From DATAVB01 sp040414495 (GTDB lineage Bacteria; Actinomycetota; Actinomycetes; Mycobacteriales; QHCD01), in NCBI GenBank assembly GCA_040414495.1, contig JBEDUI010000174.1, positions 1 through 25,237 of the forward strand: a DNA stretch of 25,237 nt, given 5' to 3'. Positions 24,401-25,237 of the stretch are shown here, piece by piece. The notes beneath the pieces were generated by a model that was given only the letters and a program-made list of their open reading frames with translations, was not told where the DNA came from and did not search any database. Position numbers and translations under genes: made by a program. The first letter of the stretch is position 1; each line of letters begins with the position of its first letter.

Positions 24401-25237
24401 GCGCCCGGCTGATCGGAGTGCTGGGCGACCACCACGGGTCCGACGTGCTCGGTGATCTGGGCCAGGTCGTCGAGCGACCAGTTCGAGTCGTACTGGCCGT
24501 CCGGCTCGCTGACGTTCCGCGGCGCCACCGGGACACGGCTACGTCCGATCGCAGCATGGAACTGCTCGGAGGCCTCGGCGGTGCCGACAACAGGGTTGCC
24601 GTGCTCGAAGGCGTACTGGATCAGGGCGTACTCGGCCGCGACAGCCGCGCCAGGGACGCCGCCCCGGTGCGCGCTGCCGAGATTGTCGACCAGGATCCAG
24701 TCGGTGCCCTCATCCGGCAGGAAACCGAAGCTGACCGCGGCGTGCAGCTGGCCGTCCTTGTGCGCAACGGCCACCCACTCGCCGTCAGCGAAGGCCATCG
24801 CCAGGTAGTACCGACCCCAGCTGGCCCGGCTGTCGTCGGTCGGCCGCGTGCGGCTGAACGCGGAGGCCTGGTCGGCGAATTCGGCAAACCGTTGACTACC
24901 GGCGCGCACGAGCTCCAGTTGTCCACCGCCAGCGCGGAACTCCTTGACGTAGTGGTCGATGAATTCCAGCGATTCGGTGGGAACCGCCGCTCCGATCGAT
25001 GTCCGAGCCGGCACCCTGTCCGCCCTCGCTCGAGGGGATTCACTCCGGTGCGGCAATTCCTCGGTCGGCGCAGCGTCAGAGCGGTTGTCCGCACCAGGGG
25101 CCGTACTGTCCGGCAGCTGCCAGCTTCCGTGCTCGGTCAGGCAGGTGCCCCACTGGGGCTGGTGGCCCATGCCGTAGATCTTGATCGTGCCGAGGGTGGC
25201 CGAGTACGTCTGCGCGGCATCGAGGCCATCGAATGGC
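499..25237 (-). CDS. Giant multi-domain polymorphic toxin ending in a HicA domain, 5' partial
   Basis: One frame is open from the right edge to TGA at 499-501. The Met at 25168-25170 has no Shine-Dalgarno, and the frame continues upstream of it without a stop for 22 more codons (ending TLGTIKIYG before the Met), so it is probably internal. The visible chain of about 8,245 residues holds, in order: a GNAT-like fold, coiled coil, papain-like P1, papain-like P2, GT4 glycosyltransferase, papain-like P3, five lethal-factor-like metallopeptidase modules, a DUF6919-like segment, decayed P2, second GT4, Cys-less P3, coiled coil with second P1, sigma-70 region 2-like domain and HicA. I see no signal peptide or membrane segment, but the N-terminus is missing. 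Papain-fold domains, a swapped C-terminal nuclease and an adjacent antitoxin are hallmarks of polymorphic toxins. Actinobacterial giants of this type often carry a WXG100-like N-terminus for type VII export, which cannot be checked here. Target and delivery are inferred. Confidence 0.88.
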   Translation of the reverse strand, partial: PFDGLDAAQTYSATLGTIKIYGMGHQPQWGTCLTEHGSWQLPDSTAPGADNRSDAAPTEELPHRSESPRARADRVPARTSIGAAVPTESLEFIDHYVKEFRAGGGQLELVRAGSQRFAEFADQASAFSRTRPTDDSRASWGRYYLAMAFADGEWVAVAHKDGQLHAAVSFGFLPDEGTDWILVDNLGSAHRGGVPGAAVAAEYALIQYAFEHGNPVVGTAEASEQFHAAIGRSRVPVAPRNVSEPDGQYDSNWSLDDLAQITEHVGPVVVAQHSDQPGARARAITAATNAETAATAYDNAIRDAGSEERARRIYEQRADEAQRQLRNARLDALESHDTEIVELAAHEVTDAEHQLAQAEDRVDAAQGMVEEAAAEVIEAERAYLAACVDLADELSTASESDPSVHDLARAVTDQVQRMQRATVLSEGPWFLAANYPLPELDALEHSPAVPAPESESGHTGESGPTRFAGPAADRPVTRLWRGSVEATAWRLVEQYKAMVDGPIDDDTMAQLREQAEQIVAEREIRSEAHRLLHAKLWRLWRERDAVQLQLNETLAGRPRPRSRIRRQAMRRATEDLAFAEDTLQYAQRRVTRLQRRGGPALVHAHVMLRFAREDVASCQAELRRLRADARPTRGRADVNELTAELTRFRVEEAAERERLGAVLADLEAHPAEWHMFNPATASAPGTVVEDTPAFQQRLLERLVDTDENGAFTPYSVHSLMQVRAVKNMMSDLEPGHTGDCVPFADAAAETWRGRPTAKKARTADRFQHNDVLRPLPVGQRDGAAYLESQWGGRFQQVDGWTEITDQLKKAGPGSFAFVAFHRADGTAHITQVFYDGPEVPEDERAVHFVDSEHDEPSNVPFETSGIQAMSSFVIDSDEKVRPFANRRRGIGSRLAPTEAYRHVLTPEQFEEWESRTRAPEFDTEFRPAGDALAGELPEGSRLLEQLPRPWAPVFDAYAKMTARHAALARRAASDRADTLERQNGRVELLSKFANEALLAVRDRIGVILDDDHRPAGWEGPGETLEEHAAWRERVIDAVARRIDVAQILLEGADDTTLNEMWQDAAAELDQMRRLHEEVATELAEVREIQRNLKAHPGVWRMYNLPAQIARTATVGATRLANLLRGVPADADGSAPQPPDPGDTNWSTGTNVDYVAAEPTRAVGCVPSNAADANTWLYGKTDIAEAPPLDGFVDGDLTKPVGGLPIATLERQVGKGGGRFQKLIAPGYKESLPVGQAYQAIGEALTRAGHGSLAQIAIQWPNGKTHVTTAKFYDPADQSVPEHKRGLWFHDPMSATWAREPIFGFGGATGEIVAMDAFVVDHAGEPVPFAGRARGTFSTAPMTAPYFRALGNGTPETRDTWELAFEFPSVGVQAGGLGSVFDTTVGELAKLGHRVVALSRQVLGKDPNAKAGVKTRWKWEPEELAKLAKARPDDVKAMRDNVVPLVAGLDETLAHEADKERDDKTWVDGTGDAMINAAYDYMVASTRRPSRIVAHDWVATQAAHTLKEAFGIPYGVHIHAIEPDKENGKLTDPQLSRKYEEELKRYRDADFVFVNSPHMKAAVQRLYGIPASRITVVPNGTDLRMWLEARDHQRREQVLADHGLQDRKFVLYFGRGIEVKGVRDALEAMPDVKSRFGDYKLVTAGYKPEQADAWLGPLLEVGALTDDDVQTLGFLDRGQVLRFLVASAAVVVFPSRWEPFGVVVNEAAAAGTPIIGTPWFTFIEDGRTGLTVPTKNPQALARAIRRVLRFPEKAAAMAKQAQDKAQNPFYSWTNIVGAKDAVYRTAATASADDLNDPPTASVIARNDNVFNQHRVYLQSADETGWTLTEGSGAHGPLADRAPDGKDNRGLYWDIPLTEDATEVRYTIARGGQTLAVDGQTELSNPVKTGVDVFEGGTFSNQITYGLNDEGTGLIDRPAEAEAPAAAVITEPDAPIRERARIDDDAAAELAKVTPAAFLPADANCVDAVQAALEKSAGADDQTLLDEAEARAAREGHVRERFPVGGQRLTARYGGTFYKTTPGDLHLRGGIGELGMKDLKVAGQKAVATAKSAIGTFFTDEANHDASMVIHTTIYDPSTDSFSSHVWLARRGENDEIYYLDPHPATRAASRDWLYEPGWGPGLDGVVAVDLYGVRPDAQGALHGVKVLGLEEINIAAERPHARGMLNGLSEQLRSLRDTHSQVWHSMMADPEFVELGLVLHGLVQAIDRLQGVAAQQPVAQGLADIVDSVTNGLADAVQVFDEQDVEGASRAVERLRALRSDVESLLQRSPGAAWRTTLGRWIVAPDHQALEDAVAEANDVLQVNEESDVVFPAMVVIADGVSGDPTELAQQVGRAQHSPDGHVAVMTLGNVRPETREFADALVNKLAELAAEHESLNFVTASGPAPLGTTADFLAATIDDAISAWERAAENAEVAPIAADALERLGAISDLLEQYRDAVRRMATPEDAVAAADLLTRIAGTIDNHNDAVAQIRADLAPLLPRHTVLSPVGAMAADLRILVDESGALAPDSLATCLAWFRSLFAARGISGDELHQLTVTMARAAWRAPVSDGLARRPWDTALPGLAQTISYVRQNANFTAPEDFDEHAAWLQARLGGRLRVVDRTPAAYAHLLWARKAPPHVLDVIADGLARDGAMVTIGGGYADYLPPSYNVAFRWLFDSTVPVDDSIADADVATGNYRLGGFTAADLDDLQAEPSHVVWDGVVIPDPTSSVAGLHELLHGYAFWAGGLRGPLHHWPEWLAIHEALTRLRDHHLTPHWAATPHESFAQLNALAALDAADGGNRLYVELGADEDPAAEAVAEQVADFYRNHVARAPQPTPVNPTSWAYFLQSKNPLDMLLANTPRETAAGAELDAHSQAIHGVIAGWSDWHATLNRFWPAVTEEDRTAAQAIFLGRDPEASAPNDAVHTWAGVDELREAAAAMVRFRVEALQRAIEFMQYWRSKLDTQPGLKDSAWHALQETMDHSHWSTLVAVADPTRLADRIALGGTEGEAEFGKLLLVARLIDQLGAGADRWLDAVLRGVLPDGTSFDGMTVAEAATHYRDNGPGEEGPTPPTGLAADTASHELGQQLRSLHDAHAQAWQQMLADPEFAELGRNVGLAVHWLGQAIDRLEHADAAANELPDDLVTKLTEWLSAATQAFAEHDGQRDVDTGQNFTKLLANLVLVAGRSNRAGEVAWQRRGARWVVVPETQAIEDAARAVDGLLHIDSDAVKGSDECVVVVAEGASGDPTALAEHLILSQPKHHIRVITVGATNEFADALVRKLAELAGRSDREVTASGPVPLGTTADFLATHLDEIDDAPPNATELLAEYEAAVHNMASPADAVAAAELLTRIAPLGQLAADLRILVDGSGALTPDSMATYLAWYRSALSLRGVSGDELDQLVAAMATAAWQSPVVPRLRGMAWDTAFPSLAHTMKYVRETDGAVPDDFDDHVAWLRERLGGRVAIVDRTPAAYGHLVWLRKAPAHVLDVVAAGLQRDSANVVIGGGFTAYLGAECDRPFLGLVEAKPGRTRWSVGQADTRQGDYLLGGFTSADLRDVEDEPSNHPLTDVVIPEPSRFIGIHELLHGYDHLAAAIHGPLHLWPDWLAIHEAIQRLQGHHLAKHWMDSPLESFAQLCTLAALDAADPDGHRLYIELGADADPAAEDVIAQIRDFYNDNIERQPHPAPADPAVWAYLQQQTGNPLEVLLDQIGTGAEIYADLVPRMAVIRAAVDRWERWASMLEQLWPAPSSDAGGTIASQILGAAEQTELPRSAPHVWTDVAELRRVATEMVRFRDTTLASTLELVQQWRDLPGVRGRAWLARERALTSQVWSMLAEPTRFADLVALGGTESEAEFGKLLLAARLIDRLGPGADRWLDDVLRGVLPNGTPFDGMTVAEAATHYPGDGPADEGPTPPATAPDGLAAGTASHELGQQLRSLHDAHAQEWRPIIGDPKFTNAARTMGMTLHWLGQAIDQVEQADATAATELLAELPDNFVADAAERLSEVVRAFAAGDAGRAQDAASRLEDLTVALARIVGPTHRHGELFWQPQRDLWVVAPHAQAAEDTLDTAAGQLRIDYDAFAQADERLVVVADGASGDPTTLAEHLALGRSDDHIRVTVTTDAGPAAREFAASLVRKLGQLAAQYGLKLTASGPVPLGTMADFLAARLDDLPDTHNGSAPESLRDHAADLLEQYRAAVRDMAGPADAVAAAELLTRIAPLGQLAADLRILVDESGALIPDSMATYLAWYRSLLSARGMTGDELHQLLTAMATDAWQTPVVARLRGAAWDTAFTELATTITYLRENADAVVPEDFDEQVARLQERLAGRVRVVDRTPAAYAHLLWLQKLPPHVLEVIAAGLRQDAATVVIGGGFGSYLGPACDKTFLSFFDAQNKPPRRSIGEAHPWEGGYLLGGYTAADLSDLQEEPPNIVVEDVVIEEPSGIVGIHELMHGYARLAAAIRGPLQLDPEWVAIYDALQQLRGHHLVPHWFDDPNEAFAQLMTLAALDAADPAGHRLYVELGAGVEIDGRVQADPAAEAVVHRVRDFYRNNVEQAPKAAPVDPAPWAYLQQTNRNPLAMLLFYLFMGVESHDDLTPHQEAMQAAVDGWDEWGSTVGRLWPRPSHEAAEAVANHYAGHPEQTPLPVSDPHVWADARELSDTAAAMLRFRDTALAPTVEFVRMWRDEPGVRGRAWVSRERDLSVRAWSMGIEPTRFADLVELGGTESQAEFGKLLLAARLIDRLGAGADRWMDDVLRGVLPDGTPFDGMTVSQAAARYTEDGGSGNGPILPTAPQNDEPAPAEEPADSSTASAGLTSGSATRATALWEAAAGAEPASGIADAMLSRVADIRRLLTRYEALVAAGTNSVPSAMAAARVLAELAAAVRGYGTALDQLWNAIDNGQGVAIDSVEVDATTLAQAAQWFPQPPAAAIVSPLGTNALAVEHIRVDEVNKLLPECVPVPLALQLALLRAQGMSAAVAEDVVAGLAAQLFNQPLQSLLTGDDVTWERLFGGLARTIGYLDRYANWAPPDDYAELVDWLTEQTQGRLQIIGPPTPMTVAALRQATTIPPLVWSLVNDGLARGGRLLLGGGSATYHTPYEIFSRLFDEAANSAAGLLGDTGGKFDPRTGDLRVGGFLEEDDLERGEHTDYELANDRVVRSAGTLRHEMGHGFSLAMAILGVPSLSGEWQDIHESVLRLDHHLRDHWLQRDEAFAQLFALYLVQLADPDSAALHVELGADTEPAAAVVDRIIDYFTRLLNGRGMAHADRVTWTDFLRAEPRVLAARDGRGMNPLTELVRQAENDPELLAAVWPDLDVNAVRATIAGWESACDELVRLWPAGLWSALRTENAESRWADPVELAAAAQAVDTYSTFVAATNDLLEQWRTAAENAPAAVRMRACWQLEKERQSGWLHTFAQADPARFSDYTLLGGTAEQADFGKLLLAAHITRQLGPDAANEHMDGIRRGVLPDGTPFEGISIPAAAAAFAAVKTARELRALRDTHARMWRPMLADPEFTDLGREVGLLLHWVGQAIQRLEHADAESAQQLLAQLPYDIVGEIEAALADAVRAFRERDAVGVRRAAGLLLAPQHDLKNLLGDKTINHAAGLAWRSDDRGPWVVANEQAVANAVDTAGKQLRAVSADGPIVVAEGASGDLTTLAEQVVLAKRWRGQQVRVVTLGSEPATRELAAALVDKVRDLADAYGLDISITGPVPLGSMADFLATSVDDASPALLDEYRAAVQNLSSSEDAAAAAKLLTQIAPLGPLAADMRVLVDESGALTPDSLVTFLAWYRSLLQVRGNSGADLDDMVSAMAAEAWGQQVRGQWRGKSWEDALPALARTLKYLREEADGAAVPEDFDEHAAWLNERLRGRLHVADRTPTAYAHLLGARKLPAHLLDVVADDLLRDGGTVAIGGGDIAYLPPHSDEPFLACFDRTIGLQSESVGGMRTFQGSYRMGGYTAADLLDVGADPSVVAEFDGLFGPEGSSFIACHELTHGFSISAAGPRGPMHLFPEWLAIHDALRKLRGHHLMAHWVASPAESFAQLITLAALDAADPEGHRLFVELGADADPAAEAVATMVRDFFNDHVAQAPHPTPVDPSLWALLLQNAGNPLTALLEELDTGAAIFADLRSHADAIRAAIAGWDSWASTLARLWPLPSSNVYREVREQIVSGIWQRTFSRSAPHVWADVEGLSYAATELLRFRDGALAATTDYVRQWRDLLERQAWFNGRSRSKLTSTLGQRLWSTVAQLADPTRFADRIALGGTESEAEFGKLLLAAQLIDRLGPGADQWLDDVLRGVLPNGTSFDGMTVAEAATYYTDNGSADDGPIPPTTPPGRDEAARPGSRIERLSDDVTALRDAVRNGTELGQLDESERARHLAQLEELAEHCSTATTAVKLSITQGPYIQYRPAIVESLAAFERALREYQHLIQTGISHGIVPVAVAERVNSWDFFWHLRFLANPDEAAADNVLENEQIVPADRAHFAGAEVRPGDSPWAAARTLADVGRLIAQWLEGNLERPDYENGPAAETQGLITVLAATNRAGFVTTLSQPGAARGPASPEHFNNGQRAAVEGFATDEVRDRLIAAAAGTGLRVLSWRNSEGPVAQDHVVVSDGGRWVTSTRFGRFLTAKAELAGEWQGSPAADEAWNGWQVVIVDPEWGRNDRLWPMLERFATDAPVSNDDWVVPAFTSFLDARLAGQLWDTPVFDGSADRVAEIAGGVERHGAGEQRFQSLADMPLTEARQLLDQHMSEGDTAVTIAELPNGRHRITAVEQGADGFRDAHPLPDGARILAALIINADGQPVPLPDRPRSKEFSQEPMSPAYFRALPGRAQVEPGGRIPVLIDTWEYPPAGIAEGGLGKVMEMLIRQLVEAGCDVTVLTRQAMAADGETPRPTMELDIEGVHVVAAGMPEGYQYRSDYQRDDLAWCKQAGIAKTNALYDYMQRTGKRFALVEGHDWVTTEPAQTLKQGHDIPFVLHIHDVVVGRWLGSTRNPLIAAKYGEEWTRAQYADRVIVNSDHNKAMAQWVDQIPAEKITVIPNGADLSSGIVDRADVDREQILRELGYPADTTLLFTFGRLMGIEPPISDGGPVYDPKGLTYLIEALPAIKNAIPNARLMVAGGDFGGRADLEAQVARLVEQGRLNEGDVRFAGRVSDEELANAKAAANLVVAASPYEGFGLTLLEAAVAQAPVVGTPPFASMEDRVTGLVTPAMDPPALAINVIAALQNPEVAAAWAANGRARAESDEYDWSRIAARTVEEVFRPALAAGASPVEVGDAPAIPGNGNVFDVRTVYVRGADSGWLLATGAGAHQIDDPRPPDGIDPEQGAYWRIPLADGATELHHQIHRGDETLSVAGRTDLVLPVQTGKGIPGGTVSYDLTRPDTALTSDRPDALPVDMATEATQAAPTDAQTAARGKAKGELIRVVPMPLPAGATAIDAIEFAVITAAHGAPDPRMIAAIEKRQATQAAIPFPVGGEGLVSKYGGTFYAMGRDPMQLRGGPIDAAVAEGHRAIAAAQRRIREFFADPANHNATMVIETTSYNQATDSLDPHPWLARRGPDGEIYYLDPHPSINAASPEWLYSAGFGATDDRVIGVNLYPLAAGPDGTVRAVPLRGQLASDEQRIAYTTAVLTRRYEALTGEPANEQTTAALRAHAEQIVKLGNARAAADRALTARLRRLQRNLAQAEEDLRADPPLSTEDRLARDRRQAEHDLQAAQMVLDATEQWAEDLLLTGDATEFLQSGFAIQQAEFEVAECQAALDSLDRQPQLTPEELRTELARAEASERARVTEIRANLHAYSLDLWREFNPARTDSAYDLPGGLVEDLPEWQQSLLDRLAAAGADGQFLWYSLSSVLAVGAINRMLADLEPGHQDNCVAFVDASLSTWFGLPVTAEARTFDGYANGMVNQSLMLGQEQGARLLELMHGGRFQAIEPGDWDAIEQQLRDAGPGSAAVVSIEWPDGTTHITQAFFDGPEVPEAQRRVHYVDNAHPEPSEQPFFAPEQIRSMGAFVLNGNREAVPFANRPRGLGNSVPPTDAYLEAITPEQREWWPIGLARSTPIRPAGLPELGWGEDEQHLFEQLASLPEGSEQRADIRGDLIAHYLGIAHDLTNGHQATQRGEAFDEIVKLATDTVADAVDEFKMDWGVSFPDFLKLMIRARIKNHIRQAKIAASTRDESDSAQDVKEARPGSGSVPDLRSDEVIKVLEGMGFTLRRQRGSHATYGHEDGTVVTVPIHKGTKVSKGVLRTIMKETKLTGEMLHNLVRRKGRS
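502..735 (-). other. hicA: HicA mRNA-interferase domain forming the C-terminal tip (residues about 8146-8223)
   Basis: VPDLRSDEVIKVLEGMGF, TLRRQRGSHATYGHEDG, TVVTVPIHKGTKVSKGVL and RTIMKETKLT reproduce the whole HicA fold, a dsRBD-like domain of about 60-80 residues. The catalytic His of the RGSH motif is His8173 (codon 652-654). HicA cleaves mRNA independently of ribosomes and is normally a free-standing small protein. Here it is in frame with the giant chain. A GTG at 730-732 could start a separate HicA but has no Shine-Dalgarno. The adjacent HicB gene is its expected inhibitor. Confidence 0.82.
800..1060 (-). other. Sigma-70 region 2-like domain (residues about 8038-8124)
   Basis: The segment reads RGDLIAHYLGIAHDL, then GEAFDEIVKLATDTVADAVD, EFKMDWGVSFPDFLKLMI and RARIKNHIRQAK. 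This follows sigma-70 regions 2.1-2.3 of group 3 factors, whose typical form is RDxLIxxYLPLAxxLA, then FDDLVQVAxxGLxxAVDxF, then DPxRGxxFxxFAxxxIxGxIKRHIRD. No region 3 or 4 follows; the HicA domain comes next after a short charged linker. Function here is unknown. It could bind RNA polymerase core, be only a reused helical fold, or be a remnant of another tip. Confidence 0.6.
1215..1710 (-). other. Papain-like domain P1', catalytic residues intact (residues about 7821-7986)
   Basis: Close copy of P1: DNCVAFVDASLSTWFG with Cys7829 (codon 1684-1686), HGGRFQ, GPGSAAVVSIEWPDGTTHIT with His7919 (1414-1416), FFDGPEVPEAQ and VHYVDNAHPEP with Asp7941 (1348-1350). It is the last enzyme domain before the swapped tip. 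In polymorphic toxins a papain-like domain in this place can be a warhead or a self-cleaving releaser; which applies here is unknown. Confidence 0.75.
1740..2440 (-). repeat. Helical repeat unit cc-P1, second copy
   Basis: Charged coiled-coil-like helices (RLRRLQRNLAQAEEDLRAD, QAEHDLQAAQMVLDATEQW, ELARAEASERARVTEIRAN) between P3' and P1'. It starts with RRYEALTGEP and ends with LWREFNPA and LADLEPGH, matching the lead-in of P1 at 23060-23820. Confidence 0.6.
2465..3030 (-). other. Papain-like copy P3' with catalytic Cys replaced by Ala (residues about 7381-7569)
   Basis: It aligns with P3 throughout: IPFPVGGEGLVSKYGGTFY, ATMVIETTSYNQATDS, PHPWLARRG and EIYYLDPHP. His7505 (2656-2658) and Asp7521 (2608-2610) are kept, but the nucleophile position of ANCVDAVQ is ATAIDAIE, with Ala7390 (3001-3003). 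It should be catalytically dead as a cysteine enzyme. Confidence 0.6.
3160..3460 (-). other. Beta-rich linker 2 after GT4
   Basis: Counterpart of the linker at 19500-19830 with NVFDVRTVYVRGADSGW, AYWRIPLADGATELHH and ETLSVAGRTDL. Its family is unknown. Its conserved position after both GT4 domains suggests it belongs to the glycosyltransferase unit. Confidence 0.5.
3515..4795 (-). other. GT4-type (GT-B) glycosyltransferase domain 2 (residues about 6793-7219)
   Basis: A second complete GT-B enzyme: DTWEYPPAGIAEGGLGKV, EGHDWVTTEPAQTLK, FVLHIHDV, RVIVNSDHNK, ITVIPNGADL, LLFTFGRLMG, RLMVAGGDF, VRFAGRVSDEEL and the E-x7-E motif in SPYEGFGLTLLEAAV (Glu7130, Glu7138). The donor-binding Arg7032 and Lys7050 are 17 residues apart rather than 4, because of a GIEPPISDGGPVYD-type insertion. 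The fold and acid motif are intact, so it is likely active, perhaps with a different donor than domain 1. It is diverged from domain 1, so the duplication is old. Confidence 0.85.
4805..5130 (-). other. Decayed papain-like copy P2'
   Basis: The C-terminal part of P2 can be aligned: QRFQSL, TAVTIAELPNGRHRITAVEQ, ILAALIINADGQPVPLPDRP and SPAYFRALPG match RFQKL, AQIAIQWPNGKTHVTTAKF, DAFVVDHAGEPVPFAGRA and APYFRALG. The N-terminal half with the catalytic Cys is missing and the Asp-containing strand is not recognisable. A His is kept (RHRIT). It is probably inactive and structural. Confidence 0.5.
5285..5835 (-). other. DUF6919-like segment (residues about 6446-6629)
   Basis: Landmarks are WAAARTLADVGRLIAQWLEG, NRAGFVTTLSQPG, QRAAVEGFA, RFGRFLTAK and the closing WQVVIVDPEWGRNDRLWPML. 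These fit what I remember of the actinobacterial DUF6919 family, usually a stand-alone protein of unknown function. Here it is embedded within the giant chain, in the place where an active P2 N-terminal part would be expected. Confidence 0.55.
5840..6300 (-). other. Helical linker after the metallopeptidase array
   Basis: Helices such as RIERLSDDVTALRDAVRNG and RARHLAQLEELAEHC, followed by VESLAAFERALREYQHL and a region around WDFFWHLRFLANPDEA. I recognise no family. It joins the protease array to the DUF6919-like segment. Confidence 0.45.
6320..8835 (-). repeat. Metallopeptidase module M5
   Basis: Full-length copy: RELRALRDTHARMW, IVVAEGASGDLTTLAEQ, GPVPLGSMADFL, MRVLVDESGAL, VAIGGGDIAYL, YRMGGYTAADL and CHELTHGFSI with His5946, Glu5947, His5950 (7321-7335) and Glu5994 in AESFAQL. 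It ends with KLLLAAQLIDRLGPGADQW and VLRGVLPNGTSFDGM, close to the endings of M1 and M2. Confidence 0.7.
8840..10900 (-). repeat. Metallopeptidase module M4, shortened and most diverged
   Basis: This copy lacks the N-terminal helical (LRSLHDAH) and GASGDPT alpha/beta subdomains found in the other four and starts near the RRLLTRYEALVAAG helix. The catalytic core is intact: LLLGGGSATYH, LRVGGFLEEDDL and LRHEMGHGFSLAM with His5121, Glu5122, His5125 (9796-9810). The downstream Glu5166 in DEAFAQLF is 41 residues after the second His, against 44 in the others. It closes with the usual GKLLLAAHITRQLG and GIRRGVLPDGTPF. Confidence 0.65.
10970..13520 (-). repeat. Metallopeptidase module M3
   Basis: Full-length copy: ELGQQLRSLHDAHAQEW, VVVADGASGDPTTLAEH, GPVPLGTMADFL, LRILVDESGAL, VVIGGGFGSYL, YLLGGYTAADL and IHELMHGYAR with His4405, Glu4406, His4409 (11944-11958) and Glu4453 in NEAFAQL. 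After the catalytic part it carries a small insertion (GVEIDGRVQ) within the otherwise conserved VELGAD segment. It ends VLRGVLPDGTPFDGM and then a Pro/Glu/Ser-rich linker before M4. Confidence 0.7.
13525..16055 (-). repeat. Metallopeptidase module M2
   Basis: Same plan as M1: ELGQQLRSLHDAHAQAWQQM, VVVVAEGASGDPTALAEH, GPVPLGTTADFL, LRILVDGSGAL, VVIGGGFTAYL, YLLGGFTSADL, then IHELLHGYDH with His3540, Glu3541, His3544 (14539-14553) and Glu3588 in LESFAQL. It ends with KLLLAARLIDRLGPGADRW. The junctions at its two ends (about 16020-16200 and 13480-13700) are nearly the same at DNA level, which suggests recent duplication or conversion. Confidence 0.7.
16060..18780 (-). repeat. Metallopeptidase module M1 (first of five tandem repeats)
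   Basis: It opens with a helical part (SEQLRSLRDTHSQVWHSMM), an alpha/beta part with VVIADGVSGDPTEL and GPAPLGTTADFL, a helical part (LRILVDESGAL, RSLFAARGISGDELHQ) and then the catalytic part: VVDRTPAAYAHLLW, VTIGGGYADYL, YRLGGFTAADL and LHELLHGYAFW. Zinc ligands would be His2693 and His2697 (HExxH at 17080-17094) and Glu2741 in HESFAQL, 44 residues further on. Anthrax lethal factor has the same HExxH plus distant Glu arrangement. The module closes with KLLLVARLIDQLGAGADRW and VLRGVLPDG. Confidence 0.7.
18800..19375 (-). other. Papain-like domain P3, catalytic residues present (residues about 1932-2124)
   Basis: ADANCVDAVQAAL contains Cys1941 (codon 19348-19350). Then come RFPVGGQRL, YGGTFYKTT, an alpha helix, DASMVIHTTIYD, SSHVWLARRG with His2061 (18988-18990) and EIYYLDPHP with Asp2077 (18940-18942). 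The C/H/D order and the GG-x-F landmark match P1 and P2, although overall similarity is lower. It is followed directly by the metallopeptidase array. Confidence 0.6.
19500..19830 (-). other. Beta-rich linker 1 after GT4 (residues about 1781-1891)
   Basis: Short strands and turns, for example NVFNQHRVYLQSADETGW, GLYWDIPLTEDATEVRY and QTLAVDGQTEL. It has a clear counterpart after the second GT4 at 3160-3460 (NVFDVRTVYVRGADSGW, AYWRIPLADGATELHH, ETLSVAGRTDL). I do not recognise the family. Confidence 0.5.
19875..21180 (-). other. GT4-type (GT-B) glycosyltransferase domain 1 (residues about 1331-1766)
   Basis: A complete two-lobed GT-B enzyme is readable. The first lobe has the glycogen/starch-synthase-like start GVQAGGLGSVFDT, then AHDWVATQAAHTLK, PYGVHIHA and FVFVNSPHMK followed by ITVVPNGTDL. 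The second lobe has LYFGRGIEVKG with the donor-binding pair Arg1592 and Lys1597 (R-x4-K), VVVFPSRW and the E-x7-E motif EPFGVVVNE (Glu1675, Glu1683). GT4 enzymes move a sugar from a nucleotide sugar to an acceptor. All key residues are present, so activity is likely. Acceptor and donor cannot be read from sequence. Confidence 0.85.
21190..21790 (-). other. Papain-like toxin domain P2, catalytic residues intact (residues about 1127-1327)
   Basis: VGCVPSNAADANTW carries Cys1142 (codon 21745-21747). GGGRFQKL follows, then a QIAIQWPNGKTHVTTAKFYD strand pair with His1243 (21442-21444) and GLWFHDPMS with Asp1268 (21367-21369). Pattern and spacing match P1. It ends with APYFRAL immediately before the GT4 domain; the same junction occurs in the second half of the protein (SPAYFRALPG). 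Confidence 0.7.
21800..22490 (-). other. Helical linker between P1 and P2 (residues about 894-1124)
   Basis: Mostly charged helices, for example TARHAALARRAASDRADTL and RLHEEVATELAEVREIQRN, then a Pro/Asp-rich stretch (ADGSAPQPPDPGD) directly before P2. The motif HPGVWRMYN near its end echoes HPAEWHMFN before P1, so this is another, more diverged copy of the helical lead-in. Confidence 0.5.
22560..23040 (-). other. Papain-like toxin domain P1, catalytic residues intact (residues about 711-871)
   Basis: The order Cys-His-Asp of papain-fold toxins (Tox-PL / toxin glutamine deamidase group) is visible: GDCVPFADAAAETW with Cys718 (codon 23017-23019), then GGRFQ, a PGSFAFVAF strand, AHITQVFYDG with His806 (22753-22755) and VHFVDSEH with Asp828 (22687-22689). 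Such domains deamidate glutamines or cleave peptide or isopeptide bonds in target proteins. Substrate unknown. A closely similar copy sits at 1215-1710. Confidence 0.75.
23060..23820 (-). repeat. Helical repeat unit cc-P1, first copy (residues about 451-704)
   Basis: A helical region begins near LVEQYKAMVDGP and contains LREQAEQIVAE, a charged helical stretch, HPAEWHMFNPA, then a helix ending SDLEPGH just before the P1 cysteine. The same succession (RRYEALTGEP, LRAHAEQIV, LWREFNPA, LADLEPGH) occurs at 1740-2440, so this helical lead-in and P1 were duplicated as one unit. Confidence 0.6.
23990..24410 (-). other. Coiled-coil segment 1 (residues about 254-394)
   Basis: A long run rich in Ala, Glu, Arg and Gln with heptad spacing, for example EERARRIYEQRADEAQRQL and AAQGMVEEAAAEVIEAE, with few glycines or prolines. 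It probably forms an extended helical hairpin or spacer. Confidence 0.65.
24505..24990 (-). other. GNAT-like acetyltransferase-fold domain (residues about 61-222)
   Basis: The segment reads as a small alpha/beta domain: a helix around EFADQASAF, strands around YYLAMAFADGEWVAVAH and LHAAVSFGFL, then ILVDNLGSAHRGGVPGAAV followed by a long helix, and finally the strand-helix pair PVVGTAEASEQFHAAIG. The strand, loop with HRGGVPGAA and helix resemble motif A of GNAT enzymes, and the closing segment resembles motif B. The acetyl-CoA loop is not canonical (RxxGxG/A), so activity is doubtful. Fold assignment is by eye. Confidence 0.5.

Noticed and set aside
25168..25170. True start codon of the giant gene at this ATG
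   Set aside because: The frame stays open to the window edge and the preceding bases contain no ribosome-binding site, so it looks like an internal Met.
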